DNA of 64,000 nt from JAAZCI01 sp046462535 (GTDB lineage: Bacteria > Pseudomonadota > Gammaproteobacteria > Cardiobacteriales > Wohlfahrtiimonadaceae), in NCBI GenBank assembly GCA_046462535.1, contig JBKGVF010000010.1, forward strand, positions 62,001-126,000, read 5' to 3'. Positions 17,546 to 26,172 of this stretch are shown here, piece after piece. The position numbers and the translations under genes are program-made. The notes under the pieces were generated by a model that had not been told where the DNA came from, searched no databases, and saw only the letters and a list, made by a program, of their open reading frames with translations. Position 1 is the stretch's first letter, and the number at the start of each line of letters is the position of its first letter.

Positions 17546-18958
17546 CTACAACATCTTAGATGCAAACTCCGCTAAACGGGAGCGCTCTCCCTGCTTTAAC
17601 GTAATATGACCACTATGCTCCCACTCTTTAAATTTATCTACAACATAAGTTAATCCTGATGTTGTCTCTGTTAAAAAGGGTGTATCGATCTGTCCAATAT
17701 TACCCAAACAGATCACTTTACTATTAGGGCCTGCACGAGTGATTAACGTCTTCATCTGCTTTGAGGTAAGATTCTGCGCTTCATCAATGATGATCCATTT
17801 ATTCTGAAAAGTGCGCCCCCGCATAAAATTGAGGGACTTGATCTTTACCCGATGAGCTAAAAGATCCTGTGTAGCCCCTTTGCCCCACTCATTCTCCCCC
17901 TCGCTCCCCATAAGAACCTCTAAGTTATCCATCAGAGCGCCCATCCACGGAGCCATCTTCTCCTCTTCAGTGCCAGGGAGAAATCCGATATCATCTCCAA
18001 CCGAAACAGTGGCTCGAGTCATAATAATTTGGTCATAACGCCGATTCTCTAATACCTCATGCAACCCTGCAGCTAGAGCAAGAAGTGTCTTCCCTGTACC
18101 TGCAGCCCCTAATAGGGTTACAAAATCGATTTCAGGATCTAAGAGTAGATTAAAGGCAAAACTTTGACCCTGATTGCGAGCAGATATGCCCCAAACTGAC
18201 TTCTCAGAGAAGTCTTTTATCGCTTCAATCGTCGCTTCTTGATCCCTCACCTCACGAACAATATAATCGGCACTATCATCATCGATAAAGAGACCATCAT
18301 TTGGCTTCCAACGATTGACCTCCTCCCCTTTAACTCGATAGAAGCTCCGCCCCTCCTCCTCCCGCCAAGACTCTAAGTCAGCTTCAAAAAGCTCCCAGAA
18401 ATCTTTTTGGTAATGGTGATAGCCACGATGGAGTAGGTCTGCATCATCTAATACCTGATCATTAAAGTAATCTTCTGCAGGAAGACCTAAAATCGCAGCT
18501 TTTATCCTTAAGTTAATATCTTTAGAGACCAAAATTACCCGCTCACCATGCTGCTCCTGTAGAGCTAATGCCACCTCTAAAATGGCATTATCATTAATTC
18601 CGGCTGCGAGTACCTTCTCCCCGTGGTATTGCAATGATTCCGTCTGAAAAAAGAGTCGCCCTGAGCAGAGTTTCTTGTCAGTGCATGCATCATCATGAAG
18701 CGGTGGATGAAGTGAAATCCCCTCCTCAATCGCTGCCTGATCTAATTTTTTCTGCAACATTGCATCATTAATAAAACGACTTGCCTGCCGTGCATTACGA
18801 GCTGCTTCCGATGCACCACTCTTATGACGATCAAGCTCCTCTAAAACAATCATGGGCAGAAAGATATCATGCTCATGAAATCGATAGAGCGCTGTAGAAT
18901 CATGCATTAACACATTGGTATCGAGTATAAATAGCTTCTTACTACGAGCATTCCCCAT
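17546..18958 (-). CDS. PIN-domain plus PhoH-type ATPase (YlaK-like)
   Basis: Fusion of an N-terminal PIN nuclease domain with a C-terminal PhoH P-loop ATPase, a family proposed to unwind and cleave RNA. FILDTNVLMHD (residues 10-20) supplies the first PIN acidic residue, and later acidic clusters include VSKDINLRIKA. Walker A GAAGTGKT is at 284-291; IIIDEAQNLT is Walker B. Length 470 is typical of this two-domain type rather than the shorter YbeZ. GGAG precedes the ATG. The acetamidase gene lies 21 bp upstream. Confidence 0.9.
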   Translation of the reverse strand: MGNARSKKLFILDTNVLMHDSTALYRFHEHDIFLPMIVLEELDRHKSGASEAARNARQASRFINDAMLQKKLDQAAIEEGISLHPPLHDDACTDKKLCSGRLFFQTESLQYHGEKVLAAGINDNAILEVALALQEQHGERVILVSKDINLRIKAAILGLPAEDYFNDQVLDDADLLHRGYHHYQKDFWELFEADLESWREEEGRSFYRVKGEEVNRWKPNDGLFIDDDSADYIVREVRDQEATIEAIKDFSEKSVWGISARNQGQSFAFNLLLDPEIDFVTLLGAAGTGKTLLALAAGLHEVLENRRYDQIIMTRATVSVGDDIGFLPGTEEEKMAPWMGALMDNLEVLMGSEGENEWGKGATQDLLAHRVKIKSLNFMRGRTFQNKWIIIDEAQNLTSKQMKTLITRAGPNSKVICLGNIGQIDTPFLTETTSGLTYVVDKFKEWEHSGHITLKQGERSRLAEFASKML

Positions 18959-18979
18959 AATTATCTACTCCTATCTTGG

Positions 18980-19936
18980 TTATCGGAAAATAGCATTGGG
19001 TAAAAATGCAGAGACGAGCCAATTTGGGGCGTCAACAATTTCACTAATGCGTAGGTCAACAGCGATACTACAGAGCATATAAGCTTCTGCGTCACTTAAC
19101 CCATAAGTATGGGAGAGATGCTCGATCATATAACTGATCGCCTTCTGAGCCGCTACATAGAGGTCATTACCAAAGCCAGTGGTTACATAATACCCCATAC
19201 TATCTGCCTCTGGTGTTGGAGGACCTGGTATCTCATAGCGTGGCTCTTGAATGGAAACCCCTTTATGCAGCTTAAGACGAATTGTCGTCTCCATAGAGGC
19301 CTCAATGGCTGTTCCACACACCTCACCATCCCCCTGTGCAGCATGGGTATCGCCAATTGAGAAGAGTGCCCCCTCTACCCAGACAGGAAGATAGAGCTTT
19401 GTTCCTGCAGTTAGGTGCCTAATATCCATATTGCCCCCATTTTGACGAGGAGGAACAATACTGTGTAACCCCGCCTCTGGTAGTGCAACTCCTACAGTTC
19501 CAGGAAATGGTTTGATAAAGAGATCGATATTATGTAAAAACTCTGCTCGTCGTCGATCTTTGAGATCGAAAATCTTCAACTCTGGATCAGGAAAGTGATC
19601 TGCTAAGAGTCCAAAGCCAGGAATAATCGCACTCCATCCCCAATCGAGCTGACGAAAATCGATCATCTCGATCTCTAAAGTATCACCAGGCTCAGCACCA
19701 TTAATATAGAGAGGGCCAGCAACAGGATTGACTTGCTCAAAATCGAGCTTTAAGACATCAGATGCGGTAGAGTTTTTTGTAAATTGCCCTCCAGATGCCT
19801 CCGTAATCATGTAGTTTACTGTTGTTCCTGAGTCAACAACCATTATCGGCTCAAGTGAATTATCCCACCCATGATGCTTATTTTTATTAAAGTCGTGAAT
19901 CGTTCGGTAGGGAAGATGATTGTGATTACAGCTCAT
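18980..19936 (-). CDS. Acetamidase/formamidase family protein
   Basis: Metal-dependent amidase fold that releases ammonia from small amides such as formamide or acetamide. Recognisable segments are HHGWDNSLEPIMVVDSGTTV, YINGAEPGDTLEIEM, IGDTHAAQGDGEVCGTAIE (metal/catalytic region) and GPPTPEADSMGYYVTTG. A longer frame would begin with GTG at 19948, but that GTGAGGAGT is itself the SD of the ATG at 19936, so the protein is 318 residues. Substrate not determinable. It sits between Bcp and PhoH genes with no urea or nitrogen-transport partners. Confidence 0.88.
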   Translation of the reverse strand: MSCNHNHLPYRTIHDFNKNKHHGWDNSLEPIMVVDSGTTVNYMITEASGGQFTKNSTASDVLKLDFEQVNPVAGPLYINGAEPGDTLEIEMIDFRQLDWGWSAIIPGFGLLADHFPDPELKIFDLKDRRRAEFLHNIDLFIKPFPGTVGVALPEAGLHSIVPPRQNGGNMDIRHLTAGTKLYLPVWVEGALFSIGDTHAAQGDGEVCGTAIEASMETTIRLKLHKGVSIQEPRYEIPGPPTPEADSMGYYVTTGFGNDLYVAAQKAISYMIEHLSHTYGLSDAEAYMLCSIAVDLRISEIVDAPNWLVSAFLPNAIFR

Positions 19937-19988
19937 AATACTCCTCACTTCTGGTTTATATATTATTTATTTGTAGATCACCATTAAT

Positions 19989-20015
19989 AAAAAGGGGGAG
20001 CATTCTGCCCGCCCC
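19989..20015 (-). terminator. Probable terminator of bcp
   Basis: On the minus strand GGGGCGGGCA and TGCTCCCCC form an imperfect GC stem followed by TTTTTATT. It lies 45 bp past the bcp stop. Confidence 0.55.
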
Positions 20016-20059
20016 TCATGTGATCTTAATCGTTATATCAATAGACTATATAGAGAGTC

Positions 20060-20524
20060 CTATAGCGTTTTAATCGCCTCTAGCACCTCAGCAGCATGAC
20101 CAGGAGCTTTTAAGTTACGCCACTCTTTTAAGATCTCTCCTTTAGTGTTAAGAATAAAGGTACTCCGCTCTATACCTATACCTACCTTACCAAAGACCTT
20201 CTTCTCTTTAAGAACATCAAACTCTTTTGAGAGAATCTCATCAACATCTGCAATGAGTGGGAAATTGAGATCAAATTTATCTGAAAACTTAATATGAGAG
20301 GCAACACTATCTCTTGAGATACCAAAAATGAGTGTCCCCTCTCGCTCAAAATCCTCCTTAAGATCGCGAAACTCTTGAACTTCTATGGTGCATCCGGGTG
20401 TATCATCCTTTGGGTAGAAAAAGAGGACAATCTTCTCCGCCTCTAGCTTTGAGAGTGTGACGGGATCTTGATCAGTTGCAAATGATGTAGCCCAAACTTC
20501 TGGAGTAACACTTTGGTTTGACAT
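20060..20524 (-). CDS. bcp: Thioredoxin-dependent peroxiredoxin Bcp (PrxQ)
   Basis: Reduces hydroperoxides through a reactive cysteine, in the cytoplasm. LFFYPKDDTPGCTIEVQEF contains the peroxidatic Cys; IGIERSTFILNTKGEI is the family C-terminal pattern. The second conserved Cys found five residues later in many Bcp proteins is replaced (CTIEVQEF), so this looks like a 1-Cys form. The open frame extends to 20590, but AAGGAG precedes an ATG at 20524, which gives the normal 154 residues. Divergent from dprA. Confidence 0.93.
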   Translation of the reverse strand: MSNQSVTPEVWATSFATDQDPVTLSKLEAEKIVLFFYPKDDTPGCTIEVQEFRDLKEDFEREGTLIFGISRDSVASHIKFSDKFDLNFPLIADVDEILSKEFDVLKEKKVFGKVGIGIERSTFILNTKGEILKEWRNLKAPGHAAEVLEAIKTL

Positions 20525-20607
20525 ACAAATCTCCTTATGTAGCATTATTATCAAATTGTTCCGTTGCTCTTTCAATATAGCACTTATCAACTATAGAGAG
20601 GAGAGAA

Positions 20608-21744
20608 ATGTTATCTCACTGGCTACGACTTTTTTATACTCCATATATCGGTCCCGCTCGCTTTAAGCAGTTGTTAGCCTATTTTAATAGCGTTGAAGAA
20701 GCCGCAACCGCAACTAAAGAGGAGTGGAGAGCCGCAGGGATGCCAACACAAGTTCTCTCCGCTTGGCATAAAGATCAAGAGAAGCGGATAGAGGGGGCAC
20801 TCCATTGGCTCAATGCCTCTAAGGATCATCATATTATCCCCCTTATCGATGAGGCTTATCCCCCACTCTTAAAAGAGATTCCAGATCCTCCTCCCCTCCT
20901 CTTTGTTAAAGGGAATAAAGCGGTATTAAGTCAACCCCAAATTGCTATCGTGGGTACTCGCTACCCAACTAAAGAGGGGCGAAGAAATAGTTATCAGTTT
21001 GCCAAAGAGCTGGCACAATCAGGATTTGTCATCAGCAGTGGCTTAGCTAAAGGAGTTGATACGGAAGCCCATCGAGGAGCATTATCAGGAGGCAGTACCA
21101 TTGCTGTCTTAGGAACCGGATTGACCCAAATTTATCCTGCAGAAAATAGGAAGTTAAGTGAAGAGATCATCACCTCTGGCGGAGCAATGATTAGTGAATT
21201 GCCGTTACATGCTGCACCACGAGCAGAAAACTTCCCCCGTCGCAATCGTATTATTTCTGGATTAAGTATTGGTATAGTAATCGTAGAAGCAGCAAAACAA
21301 TCGGGCTCTTTAATTACTGCTCGCTTAGCACTAGAGCAGAATCGAGAGGTTTTTGCCATTCCTGGATCCATTCATAATCCACAAACTAAAGGGACCCATC
21401 AGCTTATTCGGCAGGGAGCAAAATTGACCGAGTCTACCCTTGATATTATCGAGGAGCTGCAAGGATGGATCCCCCATACCTCTATAGAGCATAATCAGCT
21501 GCAGAGTGAAATTGAAGCGCATCAGATGGTACAAGAGCGTCTCTTTATTGAGCGGGAGACTCGAGAGCCCAAGGATCCTGCTCTTCGCTCCCTCTATCGC
21601 GAACTGACGGAGCCAAAGAGTATTGATGAGCTTGTTGAGATATTAAAAATCGATACCCATATAGTAGCAACTCAACTTCTCTCTCTTGAATTGGAGGGAT
21701 TTGTCACCAATGTTGGCTCTGGCCGTTACCAAAGGAGCTCTTAA
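20608..21744 (+). CDS. dprA: DNA processing protein DprA
   Basis: Loads RecA on incoming single-stranded DNA during natural transformation. An N-terminal helical region is followed by the Rossmann core: IAIVGTRYPTKEGRR, FVISSGLAKGVDTEAHRGAL, TQIYPAENRKL, SELPLHAAPRAENFPRRNRI. The C-terminal winged helix (about 310-378) has YRELTEPKSIDELVEIL. Length 378 is normal. GAGGAGAGAA stands directly before the ATG. topA or smf-type partners are absent in the neighbourhood. Confidence 0.95.
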   Translation: MLSHWLRLFYTPYIGPARFKQLLAYFNSVEEAATATKEEWRAAGMPTQVLSAWHKDQEKRIEGALHWLNASKDHHIIPLIDEAYPPLLKEIPDPPPLLFVKGNKAVLSQPQIAIVGTRYPTKEGRRNSYQFAKELAQSGFVISSGLAKGVDTEAHRGALSGGSTIAVLGTGLTQIYPAENRKLSEEIITSGGAMISELPLHAAPRAENFPRRNRIISGLSIGIVIVEAAKQSGSLITARLALEQNREVFAIPGSIHNPQTKGTHQLIRQGAKLTESTLDIIEELQGWIPHTSIEHNQLQSEIEAHQMVQERLFIERETREPKDPALRSLYRELTEPKSIDELVEILKIDTHIVATQLLSLELEGFVTNVGSGRYQRSS

Positions 21745-21764
21745 ATATGGAGGAGCAGTAACTC

Positions 21765-23723
21765 CTACTGATAATGCATACTCCGGCGAAGTGATAGTGC
21801 GACCTCCTTCTGTAGCGCTTTAGGTACAGGGAGATTAACAATTAAGGTAAACAGATGAATGATCCCTCTTCCTTGCTCAGTAATAATATCGCTGTTGTAG
21901 TAATCATCGACAAGTGTAGCAAGCACTCGATACTCTTCTAATGAGTAGGCTGCAAGTAGTGGTAGCTGCTCCTCTAAAATCTTAAACCAGGGTAGCTCAC
22001 TCTGATATTGAGCAGTCAGGTTAAAGCGCGATAATCCCTCCTGAAAATATCTCTCCCTATGGACTCTCTCTGAGAAGAGATGATTAACGAGCACATTTAA
22101 GATGGCTTGAATACTCTTTGCAAATGTTTGATGGGTCAAACGCCGCTCCTCTTGATACTGAATCGTCATCTCTCCATCATTAGGTAAATCTCTCCCCTTT
22201 AATAGATAACGCCAAAGTAGATACTCCTCTATTGAGAGATGATGATTCATAACAATCAACTCTTTGATATTACTCTTAAGAGTCTGAAGATCTTCAGGGT
22301 GAATCTCTTTGATCTCCGTTACAGCGTTAATATATCCCTCAATATGAAAACGCTGATTCACCCCCCTTAGCCCCCTGAATGCTCTAAGTACCTGTTGATA
22401 GTGGCGATGCATGAGCAGCTCTTTTAAATATATTTTCTGCTTACGAAGCAGAGCGGAATTATCAGCTAAAACTAAAAAGGTAGCATAGATCCGGGCGCAC
22501 CCCTCTTCAATCAGCCGTTCACCCCCTAAATAGGAGAAGAGCAGACTCTTTTGGGCACCTCGATTGAGTGATTCGCTATTTAGGTAGTGCACTAAGGCTT
22601 GCTCCTCTTCAGAAGTATCAGGAGCAAAGAGTAACACTCCTCTACCATCAATCTTTGCCAGACGCTCCTTAAACCACTTTACATTGTAGTTAGGATCAAC
22701 TGCCAAAATACGTTTAATGATAGGGGGATGGGTATCAAATAGCTTTGCTTTATCATGCTCATTGTAGTTATCAAGATAGAAATGGGCATACTCATGATAG
22801 AGCGATGAGGCTTGATATGCTCTACTCGCCTCATCTGGCGTTAATCCTACAATTTTTTCTAACACAGGAATAATTGCTTTAGAGCGAGTTAATCGAACCG
22901 ATTCCATATCGGCAAGGTATTCTCGATTTTGTGAGATGAAAGCACGCACTACACGTGCTGTTATTGCCCCTAAGCAACCAATTAACATAATTAAAAAGGC
23001 TGTAAAGATAGGGATAATAAGAAAGATTGAAAAAGAGCTAAATTGAGGATTATGTAATCTATATTGATTATGCACCCCTAAACAGAGTCGATCTAAAGGG
23101 TAGATATAGAGACCTGTTAATTGCTTAAAAAAGTCACGCCCATAGAGATAGAGTGACTGCAAACCAGCTAAATAGGCTAAGACCCGAAAGTTTAAGAGAC
23201 AATCACCATGTAAGATATGACTCATCTCGTGAGCAATTAAAGCTTGTAACTCTTGCCGGGTTAATTTGATTAACGCCCCTTCCGTGATACCAATGGCAAC
23301 ATCCTCTGTAGAGGAGGCAGCAGCCAATGCATTAATCTCATCTACAGGAATCAGATAGAGGCGAGGTAAGGGGATATTTGCTGCAATCGCCATCTCTATC
23401 GCTACCTGGTAATATCGGCGCAGCAGAGGGTTTTGGCTAAAGCCCCGCACCTCCTCTGCCCGTAAGGTGGTAAAGAGTCTTTGAACCCCCCCCTTGAGCT
23501 GAAGATAATAGAGCAGTGTCATTGAGGTGATAAATAGAAATGTAGCACCGGTAATGAGCCCAATCTCCTTCCAAGGCGCTTGGGGTGTCGGATAGAAGAG
23601 CCGTAAAAAGAGACTAACACCCCCCCCGACAATGAAGGCGACCAATAGATAGATTGCCGTAAAGAGAAGTAGCAATCGCTTCGCTTGTCGCTTTAATTGG
23701 TATCCCTTACTGAAGAAGCCCAT
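21765..23723 (-). CDS. M48 family membrane metalloprotease with large C-terminal helical domain
   Basis: Zinc protease related to HtpX. The N-terminus has two membrane helices (20-42, 55-75), then the M48 core with the zinc motif HEMSH (H165, E166, H169), and a further membrane pair near 240. The third zinc ligand is probably in the NREYLADMESVRLTR segment. FDTHPPIIKRI is the typical M48 tail motif. After residue 330 comes some 320 residues of charged helical sequence that HtpX lacks. Cotranscribed with the upstream hydrolase (12 nt gap). Substrate unknown. Confidence 0.85.
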   Translation of the reverse strand: MGFFSKGYQLKRQAKRLLLLFTAIYLLVAFIVGGGVSLFLRLFYPTPQAPWKEIGLITGATFLFITSMTLLYYLQLKGGVQRLFTTLRAEEVRGFSQNPLLRRYYQVAIEMAIAANIPLPRLYLIPVDEINALAAASSTEDVAIGITEGALIKLTRQELQALIAHEMSHILHGDCLLNFRVLAYLAGLQSLYLYGRDFFKQLTGLYIYPLDRLCLGVHNQYRLHNPQFSSFSIFLIIPIFTAFLIMLIGCLGAITARVVRAFISQNREYLADMESVRLTRSKAIIPVLEKIVGLTPDEASRAYQASSLYHEYAHFYLDNYNEHDKAKLFDTHPPIIKRILAVDPNYNVKWFKERLAKIDGRGVLLFAPDTSEEEQALVHYLNSESLNRGAQKSLLFSYLGGERLIEEGCARIYATFLVLADNSALLRKQKIYLKELLMHRHYQQVLRAFRGLRGVNQRFHIEGYINAVTEIKEIHPEDLQTLKSNIKELIVMNHHLSIEEYLLWRYLLKGRDLPNDGEMTIQYQEERRLTHQTFAKSIQAILNVLVNHLFSERVHRERYFQEGLSRFNLTAQYQSELPWFKILEEQLPLLAAYSLEEYRVLATLVDDYYNSDIITEQGRGIIHLFTLIVNLPVPKALQKEVALSLRRSMHYQ

Positions 23724-23735
23724 CAGTGAGATTCT

Positions 23736-24485
23736 CTATCGACGTTGAGCGCGGCGCCGTCTTAAAAAGCGCTCAATTTCACGGGCAAATATCTCACTAC
23801 GCCAAATATTTGTTCCGGTAATATGGGTTGCATCAGGCATAATCCAGAGTGCAGCATCAGGAAAGGCATAATACATATCTAACAGATCATCCATCGGTAC
23901 TAAGGGATCACGGTCTCCACAAACAATCAATATCGGTTGTTCAATTGTTGCTAACTCCTCCAATGTATACCCATGATCAGAATCCTTAGGATCTAAGGCT
24001 TGGCTAACCCGCTGAATTACCTCTTTCCAAGAATCTTTATCTCCTTGCCCTAAATGGAGGTCAGATAATATCTGTGCAATCCCTAATCCCACCCAATGCT
24101 CTGGATCGGCCATCTTAAGAGTGCCCTCATAAGAGGCTTGACTCTTGTAGTAATTGGCTCGATAAAAGATAAGACGATCAACCCGTTCATTATGGTGCAT
24201 AGCAATCCAAAGAGCGGTTGCCCCCCCCATACTAGAACCACAAAGATGGGCCCGATCGAGCCCTTCTCGATCCATCACCGAAAGAACTGCTTCACCACAT
24301 TCACGAATTGAGAGGCGCTCCCCTTTCATCGGGGTATCCCCATGACCTGGCAGATCGATTAATATAAGACTATAGCGCTCCTCTAGATGAGGTACTTGAG
24401 GTAGCCACTCACGATGGCTCATCCCACCTGAGTGAAGCAATATTAAAGGCTCACCTTCACCGATACGCTGATAATAGACCATCAT
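23736..24485 (-). CDS. Alpha/beta hydrolase
   Basis: Serine hydrolase of the alpha/beta fold, 249 residues. The oxyanion region is LLHSGGMSHREW, the nucleophile elbow is GSSMG (S85), the acid is likely Asp in CGDRDPLV, and the His is in PDATHITG. It resembles enol-lactone hydrolases and BioH-type esterases in general layout, but nothing pins the substrate. It overlaps the upstream unknown gene by 4 nt and precedes the M48 protease by 12 nt, so the three form one unit. Confidence 0.8.
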   Translation of the reverse strand: MMVYYQRIGEGEPLILLHSGGMSHREWLPQVPHLEERYSLILIDLPGHGDTPMKGERLSIRECGEAVLSVMDREGLDRAHLCGSSMGGATALWIAMHHNERVDRLIFYRANYYKSQASYEGTLKMADPEHWVGLGIAQILSDLHLGQGDKDSWKEVIQRVSQALDPKDSDHGYTLEELATIEQPILIVCGDRDPLVPMDDLLDMYYAFPDAALWIMPDATHITGTNIWRSEIFAREIERFLRRRRAQRR

Positions 24486-25207
24486 AACTCCTTATCTGTT
24501 AATACGCTTCTATAGAGCCGTTGTAGCTCCTCTATAGTTAATTGTTGACGTGTCACAATCTCACTGAGCTTCCCATTAGGTGCTAAAAGATAACCTTCTG
24601 GAGTGGCGGTAAATAGATTCACCAGCCCTCGATAACGCCCCTCCTCTAACGGCCCCATAAAATGGTATTGATTAAGCGGAAGCTTAGTGATATTCACTAT
24701 ATTCACTTCACCATCATTATCATCACTATCGATCGTCACCTCTTCTAATTGTGCATAGGGGATCTCTTTACTAAATAAGAGCCATTGAATCTCTTTAACT
24801 AAAGATGGGGGCAGCTGCTTTAGCACTGTCCGGCTTAAAGGGCTCTCTTTTAAGAGAAAGATTGGTTTCTCCAAAAAGTCGGTAAGGGCATAGCTCTCCA
24901 TTCCGACAACCCACTCAAAGTAGGGGAAGGAGTACCCTATCTTAATCGGATGGTGATGTTCAAAGAGATTCCCTAATCCCCCTTGCAGATAGTGAGCTAA
25001 ATCTCTTAACCAACAGATTGACTCCTCTTGTCCACCTAACTCTTCTGTCGGATAGAGCCACGTCAAAGGGTCATTTGCCTGAATCTGAGCACGACCATAA
25101 CGAGCCTGTGTTGCATGAAACTGATAATCTACCGCAACTTTACTTAATGGAGAGAGATAGTATTGCCCTATCGTCGCTAAGATCTCTTTAACTGATCCAC
25201 TCATCAT
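24482..25207 (-). CDS. Protein of unknown function, first gene of the hydrolase-protease unit
   Basis: 241 residues, not recognised. It has no signal peptide, no membrane helix and no obvious motif. It reads as a globular cytosolic protein, with an aromatic-rich middle (FPYFEWVVGMESYALTDFLE), an acidic loop (DSDDNDGEV) and a C-terminal helix (EELQRLYRSVL). The stop overlaps the alpha/beta hydrolase start (ATGA-type), so expression is coupled. Coding style matches its neighbours; real gene, unknown role. Confidence 0.7.
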   Translation of the reverse strand: MMSGSVKEILATIGQYYLSPLSKVAVDYQFHATQARYGRAQIQANDPLTWLYPTEELGGQEESICWLRDLAHYLQGGLGNLFEHHHPIKIGYSFPYFEWVVGMESYALTDFLEKPIFLLKESPLSRTVLKQLPPSLVKEIQWLLFSKEIPYAQLEEVTIDSDDNDGEVNIVNITKLPLNQYHFMGPLEEGRYRGLVNLFTATPEGYLLAPNGKLSEIVTRQQLTIEELQRLYRSVLTDKEL

Positions 25208-25224
25208 TACCGCTCTTGATAAAA

Positions 25225-25246
25225 AAGGCCTGACAGTGCAGGCCTT
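25225..25246 (-). terminator. Terminator of the YccA-like gene
   Basis: AAGGCCTG and CAGGCCTT form a perfect 8-bp stem with a 6-nt loop; on the minus strand TTTTTT follows. It lies 23 bp past the stop of the leftward gene. Confidence 0.85.
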
Positions 25247-25268
25247 AATCGTTGCTCAATTAACACAA

Positions 25269-25961
25269 TTAATCATTATTAAAGGCTAAGAGAAGACGCA
25301 AAATAGCACTGAAGATATTGTATAGACCAATATAGATGCTTAAGGCTAGTGAGATATAGTTATTCTCACCCCCTCTTACTGCTTGATTAATATGGTAAAC
25401 AATAGTCATTCCTGATAAGGGAATAATAATCATTGAGAGGATAAGGTTAAGCATTGGCATCTTCAAAAAGAAGAAGTTTAGCAACATCGTCCCCATAAAG
25501 AGGAGCACAGAGATCCCGATCACTTTACCAAAGCTAGAGAAATCTCTATTACTATCACTTCCGATTGCCGCTAACCCTAAAAAGAGTGCCCCAGTACCAC
25601 CAGCAGCAATCCCAATCATCTTAAAGCCTTCTGCACTCTTTAGAGCAAAAGTGATTAATGGACCAAGGGAGAGACCCATCAAAAAGGTAAATACAAACAT
25701 TAACCCAATCCCGAGCATATTCGTATTATTGCGATTAATGGCATAAACTAAACCATAAAATAGAGCTAATGTTGTCACCATGTAAGCAATGGGACTCTTA
25801 ATCATAAAAGTGAGAAGAAAGAGTGTTTTAGCTTCAAGCATCACTCCGAGTAGGGTTGGGATCATAGAGAGCCCTAAGAGCATATAGGCCTGCTTTAAAA
25901 CCTTGTTGATTGCTGTTGCTCGTGTATCACGAACAACATGATTATAACTTGGTGTATTCAT
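25269..25961 (-). CDS. Bax inhibitor-1 / YccA family membrane protein
   Basis: Inner-membrane protein with seven hydrophobic segments; relatives such as YccA interact with and modulate FtsH. The family-like pattern includes GTGALFLGLAAIGSDSNRDFS and the C-terminal SIYIGLYNIFSAILRLL. The frame is open to 26000, but AAGGAG lies just before an ATG at 25961, giving MNTPSYNHVV and 230 residues, the normal size. Whether it acts on FtsH here is inference. Confidence 0.88.
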   Translation of the reverse strand: MNTPSYNHVVRDTRATAINKVLKQAYMLLGLSMIPTLLGVMLEAKTLFLLTFMIKSPIAYMVTTLALFYGLVYAINRNNTNMLGIGLMFVFTFLMGLSLGPLITFALKSAEGFKMIGIAAGGTGALFLGLAAIGSDSNRDFSSFGKVIGISVLLFMGTMLLNFFFLKMPMLNLILSMIIIPLSGMTIVYHINQAVRGGENNYISLALSIYIGLYNIFSAILRLLLAFNND

Positions 25962-26094
25962 CGATAATCTCCTTAGAGTGTCTATTATTTGATTTATCAA
26001 CTACCAATCATAACACAGACAATTTCGTGAAAGGTAGGACTTTTCCACCAATCACTTTTTTGTCGCACCATCTATTACTACTCTAATCCTACTA

Positions 26095-26103
26095 TGTTAG
26101 AAT
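26095..26103 (+). promoter_or_regulatory. Candidate extended -10 promoter of lptD
   Basis: TGTTAGAAT (TG-N-TAGAAT) lies 69 bp before the GTG start. A poor -35-like TTACTA sits 17 bp upstream. Confidence 0.35.
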
Positions 26104-26172
26104 ATTAACTCTTTTAATTTGCCCAGCTTGTCATCAGCTTGCCTATTGTTTGCTATAGAGAGTAACCACAAC

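Noticed and set aside
23736..24485. Identification of the alpha/beta hydrolase as BioH
   Set aside because: Only the general fold and GSSMG elbow are shared; it lies 20 kb from the biotin genes and has no specific BioH feature I can name.
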